From: Puccinia triticina
Lineage: Eukaryota > Basidiomycota > Pucciniomycetes > Pucciniales > Pucciniaceae
Direction: 5' to 3'
Assembly: GCF_026914185.1 (NCBI RefSeq)
Contig: NC_070560.1
Location: 284,001 to 348,000 of the forward strand
Length of the DNA: 64,000 nucleotides
Shown here piece after piece: positions 1 to 9,791 of this stretch (positions are counted from its first letter, which is position 1; every line of letters begins with the position of its first letter). The position numbers were made by a program, and so were the translations under genes. A model generated the notes under the pieces. That model ran no database searches and was not told where the DNA came from. It saw only the letters and a list, made by a program, of their open reading frames with translations.

Positions 1-2259
1 ATCCATCAAGAAAGGCTTTCCAATAATCATCTGAACTGGTCCTTTGGCTACCCAGAAATGAAATGTCCTGAATACTTTCCCAATGGTTACCTCCACATCT
101 TCAGCAATTCCAGGTATATCAGTAAGGTGACCTCCAATTCCTTTGAGCTTCATAGATTTAGCAGTGAGTACTAATCCAAGTTTATGTGCAAGAGTTTCAG
201 GAATAATGTTGACCATAGAGCCAGTATCCAAGAGTGCTTGATGTTTCTCTCCTCCAATAGTGATGGTGATGTATCCAAGGGGGCAGGAGTAGTGAGTAGT
301 GGGTTGCTCCTGTGCTGGTTCTTCTCCATCCTCCATGTCTGTGAAGTTTGCTGATTTGACACCATCCAATGGGACCCTTCTGTTGGTTATCTTCTTCCTG
401 ATACAGTCAGTAACTCCTGGTGATATAGCAAAGATTTCTCCAAAGGCCAACTCCATCTTTCCTGCAGTCAACATCCTACTAGCCACTTCCTCCTCAATTC
501 CTTGGTACTCCTTGGCCAAAGTCTTTTCCAAATAGGTCTTCTTAACTGGTTTGTCCTTAGGTGCAGTGGTTGAATCCTTGTCCTTATCCTGGAATCTGAC
601 TTGAGGGGAGCCTTTTGAAGTAGGGGATTTGGAAGCACTAGGAGTAGGGGGCTGTGTCATGTGAAGTAATTCCTCTGTATCCATGTCCATTAGGTCCTGT
701 TTCTCCTTCCTGATCCTTTTGTCTGACTTGGCTGGTTCCTCCTCATCCTGATCCTTAGAGTTGTTTCTGGTCCTCTTTCCAAGGTCTGCTTCATAACTGT
801 GGGTTTGATAATAGGCTGGGTCCTCCTCTAGTTGGCCAAAAGAAGATGTGAGCTTAGGTTTAGAGTACTCTTCCACTGGGGTTCTGATTGGTCTGCTTGG
901 AATCCAGGGAATAACTGATTTGTCTGGAAGTCTGTAATCTCTGCCATCCTTGATAACAGCACCACTAGACATGTCCTGGGCAAGTTGAGAGCAGCTGTTG
1001 GTTCCATGGGTTTCCTGATGACAATAATAGCATTTGAATGGCCAGGTCCTAGCAGGTTTGTCCATGTGGGGAGGTAGTCCTTTGCCAGCAGTGAGGGATG
1101 CAAGTTGTTTGGTAAGGAGTTCCACTTGTTTGCCCAGAGAAATAGAAGCAGTAGGAGCAGTTCCCTGAGTAGCAGGTGTGGGTTTGAAGGTCCTAGGTGA
1201 GTTGTCCAAAGTGAATTTCTCTTCTGCCCTCCATTCAGTCCTTCTGTTGACCACTGATCTTGAGTAAACTTCCTGGTGAATGTAGGTAAGAAGAGTTTCA
1301 GTGTCTGGCAAGATATCACCTCCATCCTTTGAGGCTAGCATTTGATTGTCCCTCATCAAGCTCCTAGTAACTCTTTGATCCAGATCCTTGTGAAGAGTTT
1401 CCAAAAGAAGGTGTCTGAATTCCTCCAGGCTGGTACTGTACCCCATTCTTACCAAGTAGTGAGTGATGGTTTCAAACTTGTTTCTGAATGTGTTGAAGGT
1501 TTCCAAGGTGCTGATTCCTCCATCCTGGGCAGATTTGTAGACTAGTTTCCTGAGATCCTCCCTGGTATATCTGACCAATGGCTGAGAAGTTCCAAACCTG
1601 GTGAGTAGCTGTTTCTTCAGGGTTTCCCAATCCAAGTTTTCATGGCCTGACATGTCTTCCACTTCATCCTTAAGGTCCAACCCTTTGATAAAAGCAATGA
1701 TTTGTCCAGCCAGTTCCTTAGAGTTAGCACCATCATCTCTTCCAGCACTTTCATACCTTCTAATGAACTTCTCCACAGGCATGTTGGTTCCATCAAAGAA
1801 GAGCTCTTTTTCCATGGGTTTGATCTTTACTCCTCTGCTGACAGGATCCTCATACCTAGGCATAGCTGGTTCCCTATTTAAAAAGTGAGTGTTGGACCTG
1901 GTAGAGTGTGTTGAGTCATCCCTTTGGCGCTGGAACCTGGGAAAGCGGGGTGGTGGTGCATTTAAATCTTCTGAATCTTCTGAAAGCTGATTGGTATCTC
2001 TATATCCTGTGTATCTAGGGATACTGGAAGTCTGAGGTCCAGGTGGAGGTCTGTAAGAACTGGAGTTGACTTGTGGAGTAGAAGAACCCTGGGGATCTGG
2101 AGCATTGGAAGAAGGTTGATAACCTGGACCATTGGGAGGAACCTGAGTCTGACCAGTGTTGGAAGTGGTGGAGTCCTGAACTGCAGCATTACTGGATGGA
2201 TCCACTGGAGGGTAAAGACTGGGAGCAACATTGGTGTTGGGAGATCCTTGGGCAGACAT
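1..2259 (-). CDS. Ty3/gypsy Gag-protease polyprotein, 5' part (runs off left edge)
   Basis: One open frame begins at the ATG at 2257-2259 (an in-frame TAA lies upstream) and stays open to base 1, so the protein exceeds 750 residues and presumably continues into reverse transcriptase outside the window. The N-terminus is rich in P, S, Q and N. A retrotransposon-type Gag region follows at about residues 145-330. A CX2CX4HX4C zinc knuckle lies at about 409-423 (bases 990-1033), then a charged linker. The aspartic protease motif LLDTGS sits at about residue 675 (bases 211-240), followed by an IIGKPFL-like segment near the edge. Gag, knuckle and protease in one frame is the usual Ty3/gypsy order. 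The function, packaging and processing of the retrotransposon, is known from the family. No break is visible in the part shown. Short plus-strand frames here are antisense shadows. Confidence 0.9.
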   Translation of the reverse strand, partial: MSAQGSPNTNVAPSLYPPVDPSSNAAVQDSTTSNTGQTQVPPNGPGYQPSSNAPDPQGSSTPQVNSSSYRPPPGPQTSSIPRYTGYRDTNQLSEDSEDLNAPPPRFPRFQRQRDDSTHSTRSNTHFLNREPAMPRYEDPVSRGVKIKPMEKELFFDGTNMPVEKFIRRYESAGRDDGANSKELAGQIIAFIKGLDLKDEVEDMSGHENLDWETLKKQLLTRFGTSQPLVRYTREDLRKLVYKSAQDGGISTLETFNTFRNKFETITHYLVRMGYSTSLEEFRHLLLETLHKDLDQRVTRSLMRDNQMLASKDGGDILPDTETLLTYIHQEVYSRSVVNRRTEWRAEEKFTLDNSPRTFKPTPATQGTAPTASISLGKQVELLTKQLASLTAGKGLPPHMDKPARTWPFKCYYCHQETHGTNSCSQLAQDMSSGAVIKDGRDYRLPDKSVIPWIPSRPIRTPVEEYSKPKLTSSFGQLEEDPAYYQTHSYEADLGKRTRNNSKDQDEEEPAKSDKRIRKEKQDLMDMDTEELLHMTQPPTPSASKSPTSKGSPQVRFQDKDKDSTTAPKDKPVKKTYLEKTLAKEYQGIEEEVASRMLTAGKMELAFGEIFAISPGVTDCIRKKITNRRVPLDGVKSANFTDMEDGEEPAQEQPTTHYSCPLGYITITIGGEKHQALLDTGSMVNIIPETLAHKLGLVLTAKSMKLKGIGGHLTDIPGIAEDVEVTIGKVFRTFHFWVAKGPVQMIIGKPFLMD

Positions 2260-2483
2260 GATTGAAGCAGATAAGTTGACTCTAAATCTGAAGGGTGTTG
2301 AAGGTTGATAGTGGAGATGCTGATAGTGTTACTGTTGGTTGAAGTTGATTCTAAAAGCAAGGAGTTGATTTGTAAAGAAAGGAGTATGAGGAGTGTAGGT
2401 GAAGTAGTATGTAGCTGATTGTAAGAGTGTTACTAGAGCTGAAGATATCTGAAGTATAGAAAAGCCACTGTTGGGACACCACT
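2260..2483 (-). other. Retrotransposon untranslated leader with probable primer-binding site
   Basis: This lies between the Gag start and the LTR end. On the minus strand the LTR end (..GTTCCACA) is followed directly by AGTGGTGTCCCAACAGTGG (2465-2483), the place where a tRNA primer-binding site should lie. The matching tRNA was not identified. Confidence 0.5.
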
Positions 2484-3410
2484 TGTGGAACTACTCAAGG
2501 GGGATAATAGAGCTTGGAAGGGAAATGGATAGCAACACTAGTACTAATGTAGGCTATGCAAGGGTGCTGATGAGGCTGCCTTCCTGACTAATGCTGAGGG
2601 GATGAGAGTAACACTAAGAAAAAGAAGAAAAATGTGTGGCTGATTTCTGCTTGATCTTAGGAGCTAGTACTATGAGCTTTAACTACTGACTACTGAGGGT
2701 AAGAGAGTTGGAGGAGTGATGAGAGTGGGGAATGCAATGGCAAGGTTTAATGGCAAGGGGTTGATGAGAATGGGCACTTATAATTTCTGTATCTAAAATT
2801 ATCTATAAATTCTGCATAAGGTACAAGTGAGGGGGGAAAGACAGTTCTTATATGAAGGAAGGATGAGCACAGACAATAAGGAGTTCTGGCTATGAGAATG
2901 AAGGTTGTACAAATGAGGAAGAGTGATGTGAACATAGTAACAGTATGTAATGATGAGCAATGCTGAAAGGGGAATGCTGGTTATGGGAATAAAAGAATTT
3001 ACTAATGGGGAAGAGTGATGAGAACATAGTAACTACTTGTAATGATGAGCACTACTGAAAGAGGTAAGCACAGATCCAATGATGTAATGTGTACAATAGG
3101 CATAGTACATAATGAGAAATGTATGTAAAGGGTTTAGTATGTGAGAATAAATATGTAAAAGGAATTTACTCTAATGATTCAAGTAGGTTACTAATGAAAT
3201 GAGTATTGTAACTAATGAAGAATGTAAGTTGTCTGTAAGTCTTATATCCTTATATAACTACTGAACCATTGAAGATAAGGGGGTACTATGTATGAGTGAC
3301 TATAGGTGAAATTTGGCGTAGAATCTGAATATGCAATAATAATGAAGTATTTGTGAAGGGTTATGGGGGAAATGGGAAATGTAATGATGAATGTATGTAA
3401 AGAAAAGCAA
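2484..3410 (-). mobile_element. Probable 5' LTR of the Ty3/gypsy element
   Basis: The inner edge TGTGGAAC (plus strand) at 2484 is set by its position beside the leader. The outer edge is not defined, because only one LTR is in the window. The sequence is AT-rich and purine-rich on the plus strand with no coding capacity. An imperfect direct duplication of about 90 bp is visible (around 2918-2985 and 3005-3070, sharing GAAGAGTGATG and GAACATAGTAAC). The outer boundary near 3410 is where the unrelated hairpin satellite begins. Confidence 0.45.
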
Positions 3411-3448
3411 TAAAAACACTACTTATGGTTTGGAATGGAGCACCACAC

Positions 3449-3497
3449 CGCTGCAAAAGGTCTGGAGACGAGCAGTTGCGGACGACCTTTTGCAGCG
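3449..3497. repeat. Perfect 14-bp inverted repeat
   Basis: The arms CGCTGCAAAAGGTC (3449-3462) and GACCTTTTGCAGCG (3484-3497) are exact reverse complements around a 21-base loop. It lies just before the tandem hairpin array and could mark its edge. Confidence 0.7.
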
Positions 3498-3534
3498 TGA
3501 TCATGGCCGCCCCCGTAACCTAACCCTCTCGGTT

Positions 3535-4340
3535 TCCAGCACATGCTGGACACCGAGAGGGCATACACTCTTGATGTCCGGCACAGACCGGACACCGAGA
3601 GGGCATACACTCTTGATGTCCGGCACAGACCAGACACCGAGAGGGCATACACTCTTGATGTCCGGCACAGACCGGACAACAAGAGGGCATACACTCTTGA
3701 AGTCCGGCACAGACCGGACATCGAGAGGGTGTATGTAGGCCCTCTCGATGTCCGGTATGTGCTGGACACCGAGGGGCATACACTCTTGATGTCCGGTATG
3801 TGCTGGACACCGAGGGGCATACACTCTCGATGTCCGGTATGTGCTGGACACCGAGGGGGCATACACTCTCAATGTCCGGCACAGACCGGACATCGAGAGG
3901 GTGTATGTATGCCCTCTCGATGTCCGGTCTGTGCTGGACACCAAGAGGGCATACACTCTCGATGTCCAGCCCAGACCGGACATCGAGAACTCACACGCAG
4001 ACATCCCTCTCGATATCCGGCCCAGACAGGGCACCAAGAGGGTATATAAACCCTCGATGACGGTCCATGCCGGCTTCGAGGGTGGTGTAAACTCTTGGTG
4101 ACCGGCACAGACCGGACATTGGGAGGGTAAACACACACCCTCTCGATGTCCGTCTGTACCATCGAGACTGTATGCCCTCTCGGTGTCCAGCACAGACCGG
4201 ACATCGAGAGGTCATATGTACATACACCCTCCCGATGTCCGCTCTGTGCCGGACATCGAGAGGGTATATACACCCTTGATGACCGGCCTGTGTCGGTCAT
4301 CAAGAGGTTACACCACCCTCGAAGCCGGCATAGACCGGCT
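3535..4340. repeat. Tandem hairpin satellite (array A)
   Basis: A long head-to-tail array of short imperfect palindromes. The typical stem is CTCGATGTCCGG with CCGGACATCGAG, the loop is CACAGA or its complement TCTGTG, and the units are separated by short spacers such as GGGCATACACTC. Well over ten hairpins are present. Units drift towards GATGACCGG stems at the right end (4265-4310), which links this array to arrays at 8890-9715 and 40386-40485. The several long open frames on both strands here are translations of the repeat (for example repeated RTSRVYA), not genes. Confidence 0.9.
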
Positions 4341-4344
4341 AGAG

Positions 4345-4495
4345 GGTTGAATCGTAGGCGGTACCCGTGATACCCGCCACGGGTACCGCCGTTACCCGCC
4401 CTACGGGTGCCGGGTCCGAGTCCGGGTATCTGTATATGCCCAAAATGACCGCAGGTACCCGCACCTGCCACGGGTACCCGGGTCCACTTGGCGAT
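4345..4495. repeat. GGGTACCCG-rich transposon-end-like segment
   Basis: A dense cluster of GGGTACCCG, ACCCGCC and CGGGTACC words, like the subterminal regions of hAT-B and hAT-C. The right edge reads GGCGATCTCTA, resembling the CCATCTCTA end of hAT-C at 59290. No left end or target duplication was found, so it is probably a truncated non-autonomous element. Confidence 0.5.
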
Positions 4496-4496
4496 C

Positions 4497-4725
4497 TCTA
4501 AAGCTGAGCATCAGCTGGGACAGGACTAGGAAAAGGCTGAGCAAGGACTGCTACAAAGCTGAGCATCAGCTGCGCCAGGACTAGTACAAAGCTGAGCATC
4601 AACTGGGCAAGGACTAGTCAAAAGGCTTTATTCAAATTCTGAGAATGAGCTGCGTGAAAAAAGCTGAGTATGAGCTGGGCAAAAAAGCTGAGCATGAGCT
4701 GGGTACCAAAGGACAGAACTGAGGA
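4497..4725. repeat. AAGCTGAGCATCAGCTG minisatellite
   Basis: Degenerate tandem copies of an AAGCTGAGCATCAGCTGGG-type unit. The first copies also contain CAAGGACTAG and are about 50 bp. Later copies shorten to about 25-35 bp (AAAAAAGCTGAGCATGAGCTGGG). No coding potential. Confidence 0.75.
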
Positions 4726-5132
4726 TCAGTTTGGCTCATCAAAAACTGAACAGGACCTCCTTGGTAAATTTTTGAAGTTGATAAGATGGTTGGGAGATTT
4801 GGGTAGATAGTGGATAGATATTGGATAGATGGTGGGTAGCTGGCTGGAGCTGGTGTGATGTCACTTGTCATCAACTGACTATTTTATTTTCCTGATGGTT
4901 CCACCCGCTAGTGGAACCTGCTTTGGGTGCTATGGCTCACCTGCTAACGCGCCGCTGCTACCAGTCCACATGTGTAGTCCGCCGCAGTCCTGTCCTGTCT
5001 TTCCGCTCTGGTCCGAACACTCAATCCGCAATCTGTGCATTCCATCTGCTGTGAAGGCATCTCTTGTGGCCATCTCGTCAGGAACATCACCACCACCAGC
5101 AAGATCATCAAGAATCAAGCTTCCCTCTCATT
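4726..5132. other. Intergenic, no gene recognised
   Basis: No credible coding region. A small perfect hairpin is seen, GGTTCCAC (4897-4904) with GTGGAACC (4911-4918). The right end is the left target flank of the next transposon. Confidence 0.6.
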
Positions 5133-6101
5133 CTTCAAGCAACGGTGGGTCAGCTACACTAACAATAGCTGTAGCGTAGCGTAGTGTTAGCTGTTTTCAG
5201 CTACGCTAAAGAGAATTTACTGTTAGCTTTCATTTTTTCCAACTAACACTAAGGCATTTTCTTGAAGGAAAAAATAGCTGTTGGCGTAGTGTTAGCTGGA
5301 ATTGAAAAAGAAAGTTAACACTATTCAAATTCTTTGGAATTAACATTATAGTGATTTTAGCATTCCAGAAAGGTACACTAACAGTTGGTCTGGTGCTCTG
5401 TGAAGTTACGCTAACTCTCAGTGTGGTGGTTGTACTTTGATTACATATGTAAACACATGTTGTGTATTTTTGCCCAAGACCAGGTTCTAATTGAACTCAG
5501 TGGACCACAGTAGACCTCAGACAGCATCAATGTTCACTCCTGATATACTATATGACAGTACACAACCATCATTCAGCACACCAAACATCATTGATACTAC
5601 TCATTCATCACGTTATAACTTCTCCCTCAATAAAATCCACTCATCTCTTGCTTGATTGCTTCAACTCATCACTTAACCACACTTGTTTCTCTTCTTTTCA
5701 ATTGTTTGTCTGCTTATATGTTTTTTTCCTGTCTTGTTGTGATGTCTATGATAATGAAATGAGAGATCTAGGGCGGACATCTGCCTGGGGACTTGAAATA
5801 ATTTATCTTATTCATCATAATAAGAACAGGTAAAAAACAACTATTTTCTTCATCCCAAAGCTTGTGCCAGTGTCTGGTTTGAGTGAAAAAAATTAAGCTA
5901 ACCAATTTAGTTCAGTGTAATGAAGCTTCTGTTTAGTGTAGCGTATGTTGTCACTAGCTCTGCTAAATGTGTGCAAAAATTTTGTAAGCTTATAACGAGT
6001 TACGCTAATTTCTAGTTTAGCACTTATTATTTGAATCTAACGCTATTTGTTTTGGAAATAAAATTATTACACAGCGGGGGTACTTCCTGCCGCGACCTCG
6101 G

Positions 6102-6199
6102 GTGGATCCGATGGGTCGCGCTTGATCCGTGAAACGGACAAGGGATCCACCGTGGATCCAACGGGTCGCGCATGATCTGTGAAACGGACATGGGATCCA
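6102..6199. repeat. 50-bp direct repeat, two copies
   Basis: Two near-identical copies begin GTGGATCC at 6102 and 6152 and share GGGTCGCGC, GAAACGGACA and GGGATCCAC. They lie inside the transposon, just before the captured gene segment. Confidence 0.8.
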
Positions 6200-6575
6200 C
6201 AGTTTCCCACGTGATCGTGGGCACGCTGTCGGAGATGGACAGGGGTCTCGATTCTTTGTCACTCCAATGAGAAAACTTCAGTGGACTCTACGCGAGGAGA
6301 TTGAATCTCGGTGGAGTCCATGAAAGCACTTTTTTGTGTGCGTCGAAACCACACACTTGCCATGTGGACTCCACATGCCCCAACTGGCTGTTGATTGGAA
6401 GTCTCATCACTCGCCCAGTTAGGTTTTGATACCCCAAAAAATTAACAAGTCCTGATCTCCAGCTGCCTCCCGGAACCAAGGCCTGACCAACCTCAATGAC
6501 CAATTCGACCAAGTTGAGTGTCTCACACCTCCCCGTCCCTCTCCCAGCCAAGGTCTGACGTTGTGTGTGTGTGTG

Positions 6576-7268
6576 GAGATCGAGAAGGAGTACGAGTGGT
6601 CGGACATGGAGTCCGAGGAGGGCTCGGAGGCCTCCAACGTCACCGCCACGCCCGGCCAGCAGGTGCAGGCCGACTTTGAGGAGATCATGGACGACTTCCT
6701 TGGCCGCCTCAAGGTCCTCGGCGGCAAGATGAAGCCCGTCATGGCCGGCAACTCCCCCCTTGATAAGCTCGACACCCTCCGCTCCGAGCTCCTCGGCCCC
6801 GCCGCACAGCCCGACTGCCACCTCGAACACCGCGCCGTCAAGGAGCAGATCCTTGCCAAACTCAAGGCCGACCAACGTGCCCACGACTCCCGGCTTGCAT
6901 TGCCCTCCCAGGCTGCCATCAGGTAACAATACACCACCCTCAATCGGCACAATCACCAGGACAAGTGGGACTGCCAAACCATCCTGTGTAAGCCCTTGCA
7001 TTCCTCATACCCCTCCAAAAAAACCCACTGAAGCCTTTGTGTTTGTTAAGCTACTTATTCCGACCTGGAGAACCACCCGCGAGTCATCAGGATCAGGGAC
7101 GCAATCGGCGCCGCGGAGCGCAAGCCCCGGGACGAAGCCGTCGGGGCGCGCGTGGAGCCTGTGTGCGTGCAAGGATTAGTGGCGCCACAACAAGAGCAGA
7201 TCACTAGCCGAAGCCTCGCCCCGCCGACCGCCGATGAGGAAGCTCACGTGCCGGCGGAGATTTTCTGA
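6576..7268 (+). pseudogene. LTV1: LTV1 (40S ribosome biogenesis factor) C-terminal fragment captured by a transposon
   Basis: The translated frame contains DFEEIMDDFLGR, GNSPLDKLDTLRSELL, DKWDCQTIL and TYSDLENHPRVIRI, which match the C-terminal half of LTV1 as I know the family. LTV1 is a cytoplasmic and nuclear factor for late 40S subunit assembly and export. Frame one runs 6576-6987 with a premature TAA at 6924-6926 in otherwise continuous homology. An intron with good borders (GTAAGC at 6988, TTAAG ending at 7050) joins it to 7051-7268, which ends in TGA. The N-terminal half is absent. The GC content is much higher than the surrounding transposon. The fragment lies wholly between the inverted ends of the 5140-7898 element, which implies transduplication. 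The antisense frame at 6288-7001 is a shadow. Confidence 0.8.
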
Positions 7269-7905
7269 TTTCGTAGTTGTTTTCCCTCCACATAGTTTTA
7301 TGTCTCTCTCTCTCCCACCTCTTAAATGTTTTTTTTGTTCCTTTTTTTTTCCTCTCATGATGGCCACTGATATGCAATGTAGTACGGATACCCGGGTGGT
7401 ACCCCTACGGATTGTAAGCCGGTGTGCACAATCCGGAGCCCACAATGTACCTCCCATGAGCCCAATGAGCCCATCATATTAGTGGAGCGCACCATGAACC
7501 CACGTGGAACCAACAACTTGTCGGATAGTGGGGCACCTGTGGGCGCTGCAAATGTTTTGTATAACGGGGAGGCTTCGAGGTGTCCACGGAAAGCTCATGG
7601 CTTCCATGGATTCCTCGGGGTGATCCCGTCGAGGCCACCCCTGAGATATGGGTGGTGACCTTGCAATACCCTGGACCGTCACCTGCAGGTCCGACCTCGC
7701 GCACGGGTTCCCGAGGAATCCTTGGAGATTTTCAGTTAGGTGCACGTGGAGGTACTCCCGGGGTGTATGACTACACTGACCGTTAGCATAGCGGTTTTTA
7801 ACTTTATCTAACACTAAATGAATCCTGGAGGGAAAAATAGCCGCTACACTAAGAGATTTTGGTCAAATAGCGTAGTTTAGCGTAGCAACCTACCGTTGCT
7901 TCAAG

Positions 7906-8885
7906 CCTCAAGAATTCACCCTCAAGAAGCATCAAGATCTTCAAGATTCAGCCTGCTCATCTCTCCAACTCCCCCCTCTCTTAATACCCTTTTACTCTCC
8001 TTCCCATCCCTCCCAGATTCTCTCTTTTCCTTTCTTGGTCCTAACACATGTGTCATGTGGGTTTTGTTTTGTTTCATTTATCTTGTTTTTGTTTTCTTTT
8101 TAGATTCTTTATCTTTGTGTTCCCTTTCCTCTTATTCTGATTGGTTTTTTTCTTTATCTTTGATTGTTGTGGTGTTTTCTTCTGTTTCTTCTTTTTTCCT
8201 CTTTTCCTGTTTGATGTTTTTAGTTGGGGATGGGATGATATGTCCTGTGACATGCCACTCCCCAGAGTCCAAGTTTGAGTTCAAACTTGGAGGATGGGAC
8301 GGCATGGGACTGGCTCTGATCCAAGAGAAATTCCATCACCCTTTTCTGATCCGCTGGCAGTATCCCCAGCACTATTCCTGATCCTTTATCCCTGATCCTG
8401 ATCCCTTATCATCATCTGATCCTCAACAAACCAACCACCCCCAACGGTATTCCATCCCCGTTGTCTCTCAAAAATCCCCCCCCCAGAGCTATCACTTTCT
8501 GATCCTCATCTCATTTGCCAGACCACAGGGCAGCCTCAACAGCACCCATCCCCTTGACGCTCTGCCTACCGCCTGGCACAGTAGGATTTCCACACTGCCA
8601 AGGATCTAAAACCCCCGGCAAACATCTCAAAACCACCCCAACCACAAGCTATCTGCAATCTCATCTCTACGGACCACCGCCACAAGGGCAGCCTAAACAG
8701 CACCCATCCCCTCACACGACTGCCGCCACCTAGTACGGACAGGAGTCCCTCACTGCGCGCGACTTTCCGTAAGCTTTCTGACATCATTCTCAGTGCTTAT
8801 GTCACCGGAATGCACTCTGCCTGAGCCGCTCTGTGCATTCCTGCCCACACTATCTCCAAGTGGAAATTCTACCATGCATGCCCAT
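7906..8885. other. Intergenic, no gene recognised
   Basis: The right flank of the previous insertion. It contains a T-rich tract (8050-8230), a palindrome around CAAGTTTGAGTTCAAACTTG near 8270-8292, CTGATCC repeats (8340-8520) and a degenerate duplication of GGGCAGCCTCAACAGCACCCATCCCC (about 8528 and 8688). No credible gene. Confidence 0.55.
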
Positions 8886-8889
8886 ATAA

Positions 8890-9715
8890 ATCACCACACC
8901 GGTCATTGAGGGGACTTGCCACCTCTTGATTACCGGCACAGAACGGTCATTGAGGGCACTCACCACCTCTCAATGACCAGTCTGTGCCGGTCATTGAGAG
9001 GACTCACAGCTCTTGATGAATGGTTTGTGCCGGTCATTGTGGGGACCAACAGCTGTCAATGACTGGTCTGTGCCGGTCATTGTGGGGACTCACATCTTCT
9101 CTCAATGACAAGTCTGAACGGTCATTGAGGCAGCGGTGGGTAGTTACGATACGCTACGATAACCGCCGTTATCCGCGTAGCGTAACTCTTGCCGTTACTG
9201 CGCTCAGGCGTTAGCGCTAATAGTAACAACCAGTTGTAACCCCGGGCCTGATTTTTTTGGTGCGTTACTCGCGTTACTAGTAGCGTAACGCGTTAACCAC
9301 CGGTTAACGAGATAAAGAGGGGCAAATGGCCCCCTCTGGATCATATTCAGTCCGATATCTGCCCCTCTGTGCGGGCAGATATCGTAACGGATGTCAAACT
9401 TCAAAGATCCTTGGTGTGTGATATCGTAACGCCCTTCCGTTACGGTTAACGGTAACGGTAACGAGAGAAAAACCGTTACGATATCGGTACGTTACCGATA
9501 ACCGTACCGTAACTACCCACCATTGATTGAGGGAACTCATTGCCTCTTGATGACTGGCACAGACTGGTCATTGGGAGGACTCACTTCTCTTGATTACCGG
9601 CCTTTCCCAGTCATCAAGGGGACTTGCATCTCCTTTTGATGACCGGTTAGACCAGTCATTGAGGGGACTCACCACCTCTTGATGACCAGTCAGACCGGTC
9701 ATCAAGAGTATATGT
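8890..9715. repeat. Tandem hairpin satellite (array B), split by a MITE
   Basis: The units have stems such as CTCAATGACCGG with CCGGTCATTGAG around loop TCTGTG, and spacers such as GGACTCACCACC. Copies run 8890-9130 and 9526-9715. The loop and stem layout match array A, with GATGTCCGG replaced by GATGACCGG. The MITE at 9131-9525 interrupts one unit. Removing the MITE and one copy of ATTGAGG restores a regular unit. Confidence 0.85.
9131..9525. mobile_element. 395-bp MITE; 7-bp target duplication ATTGAGG
   Basis: The left end is CAGCGGTGGGTAGTTACGAT. The right end, read inward, is CAATGGTGGGTAGTTACGGT. ATTGAGG occurs at 9124-9130 and again at 9526-9532. The body is made of GTAACG, CGTTAC and CGATATC words in both orientations. 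The ends match hAT-A (CAACACTGGGTAGTTACGAT), so this is probably a deletion derivative moved by that transposase (inference). Confidence 0.85.
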
Positions 9716-9791
9716 GAGAATGAGATTCCCCCACACATCAGGTCGCCTGGTCCCTTCCCCTGCCATACCGCTTGTGAGCAAAGGCCCCCTC

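Larger units (their letters stand above)
5140..7898. mobile_element. Non-autonomous DNA transposon with captured gene sequence; 7-bp target duplication CTTCAAG
   Basis: The left end is CAACGGTGGGTCAGCTACAC. The right end, read inward, is CAACGGTAGGTTGCTACGC. The flanks are CTTCAAG at 5133-5139 and CTTCAAG at 7899-7905, an exact 7-bp duplication. The 2759-bp element has subterminal regions full of TAGCGTAG and GCTAACACT words on both sides and encodes no transposase that I can see. The interior is GC-rich and contains a degraded piece of LTV1 (6576-7268) and a 50-bp direct repeat. The end sequence resembles that of hAT-A, which could supply transposase in trans (inference). Confidence 0.85.

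Noticed and set aside
828..1325. Minus-strand frame of 165 codons in Gag
   Set aside because: Out of frame with the continuous Gag-protease frame that carries the zinc knuckle and protease motif.
3535..4340. CRISPR-like appearance (regular repeats with spacers)
   Set aside because: The repeats drift, the spacers are themselves repeated, and the genome is eukaryotic; these are contiguous hairpins.
3419..4471. Several overlapping open frames up to 230 codons on both strands
   Set aside because: They are translations of the hairpin satellite in several frames (repeated TSRVYA and DTERAYT motifs); none has a start context, intron or domain.
6288..7001. 237-codon minus-strand frame
   Set aside because: Antisense to the GC-rich LTV1 fragment; low-complexity G/V/L/E composition typical of a shadow frame.
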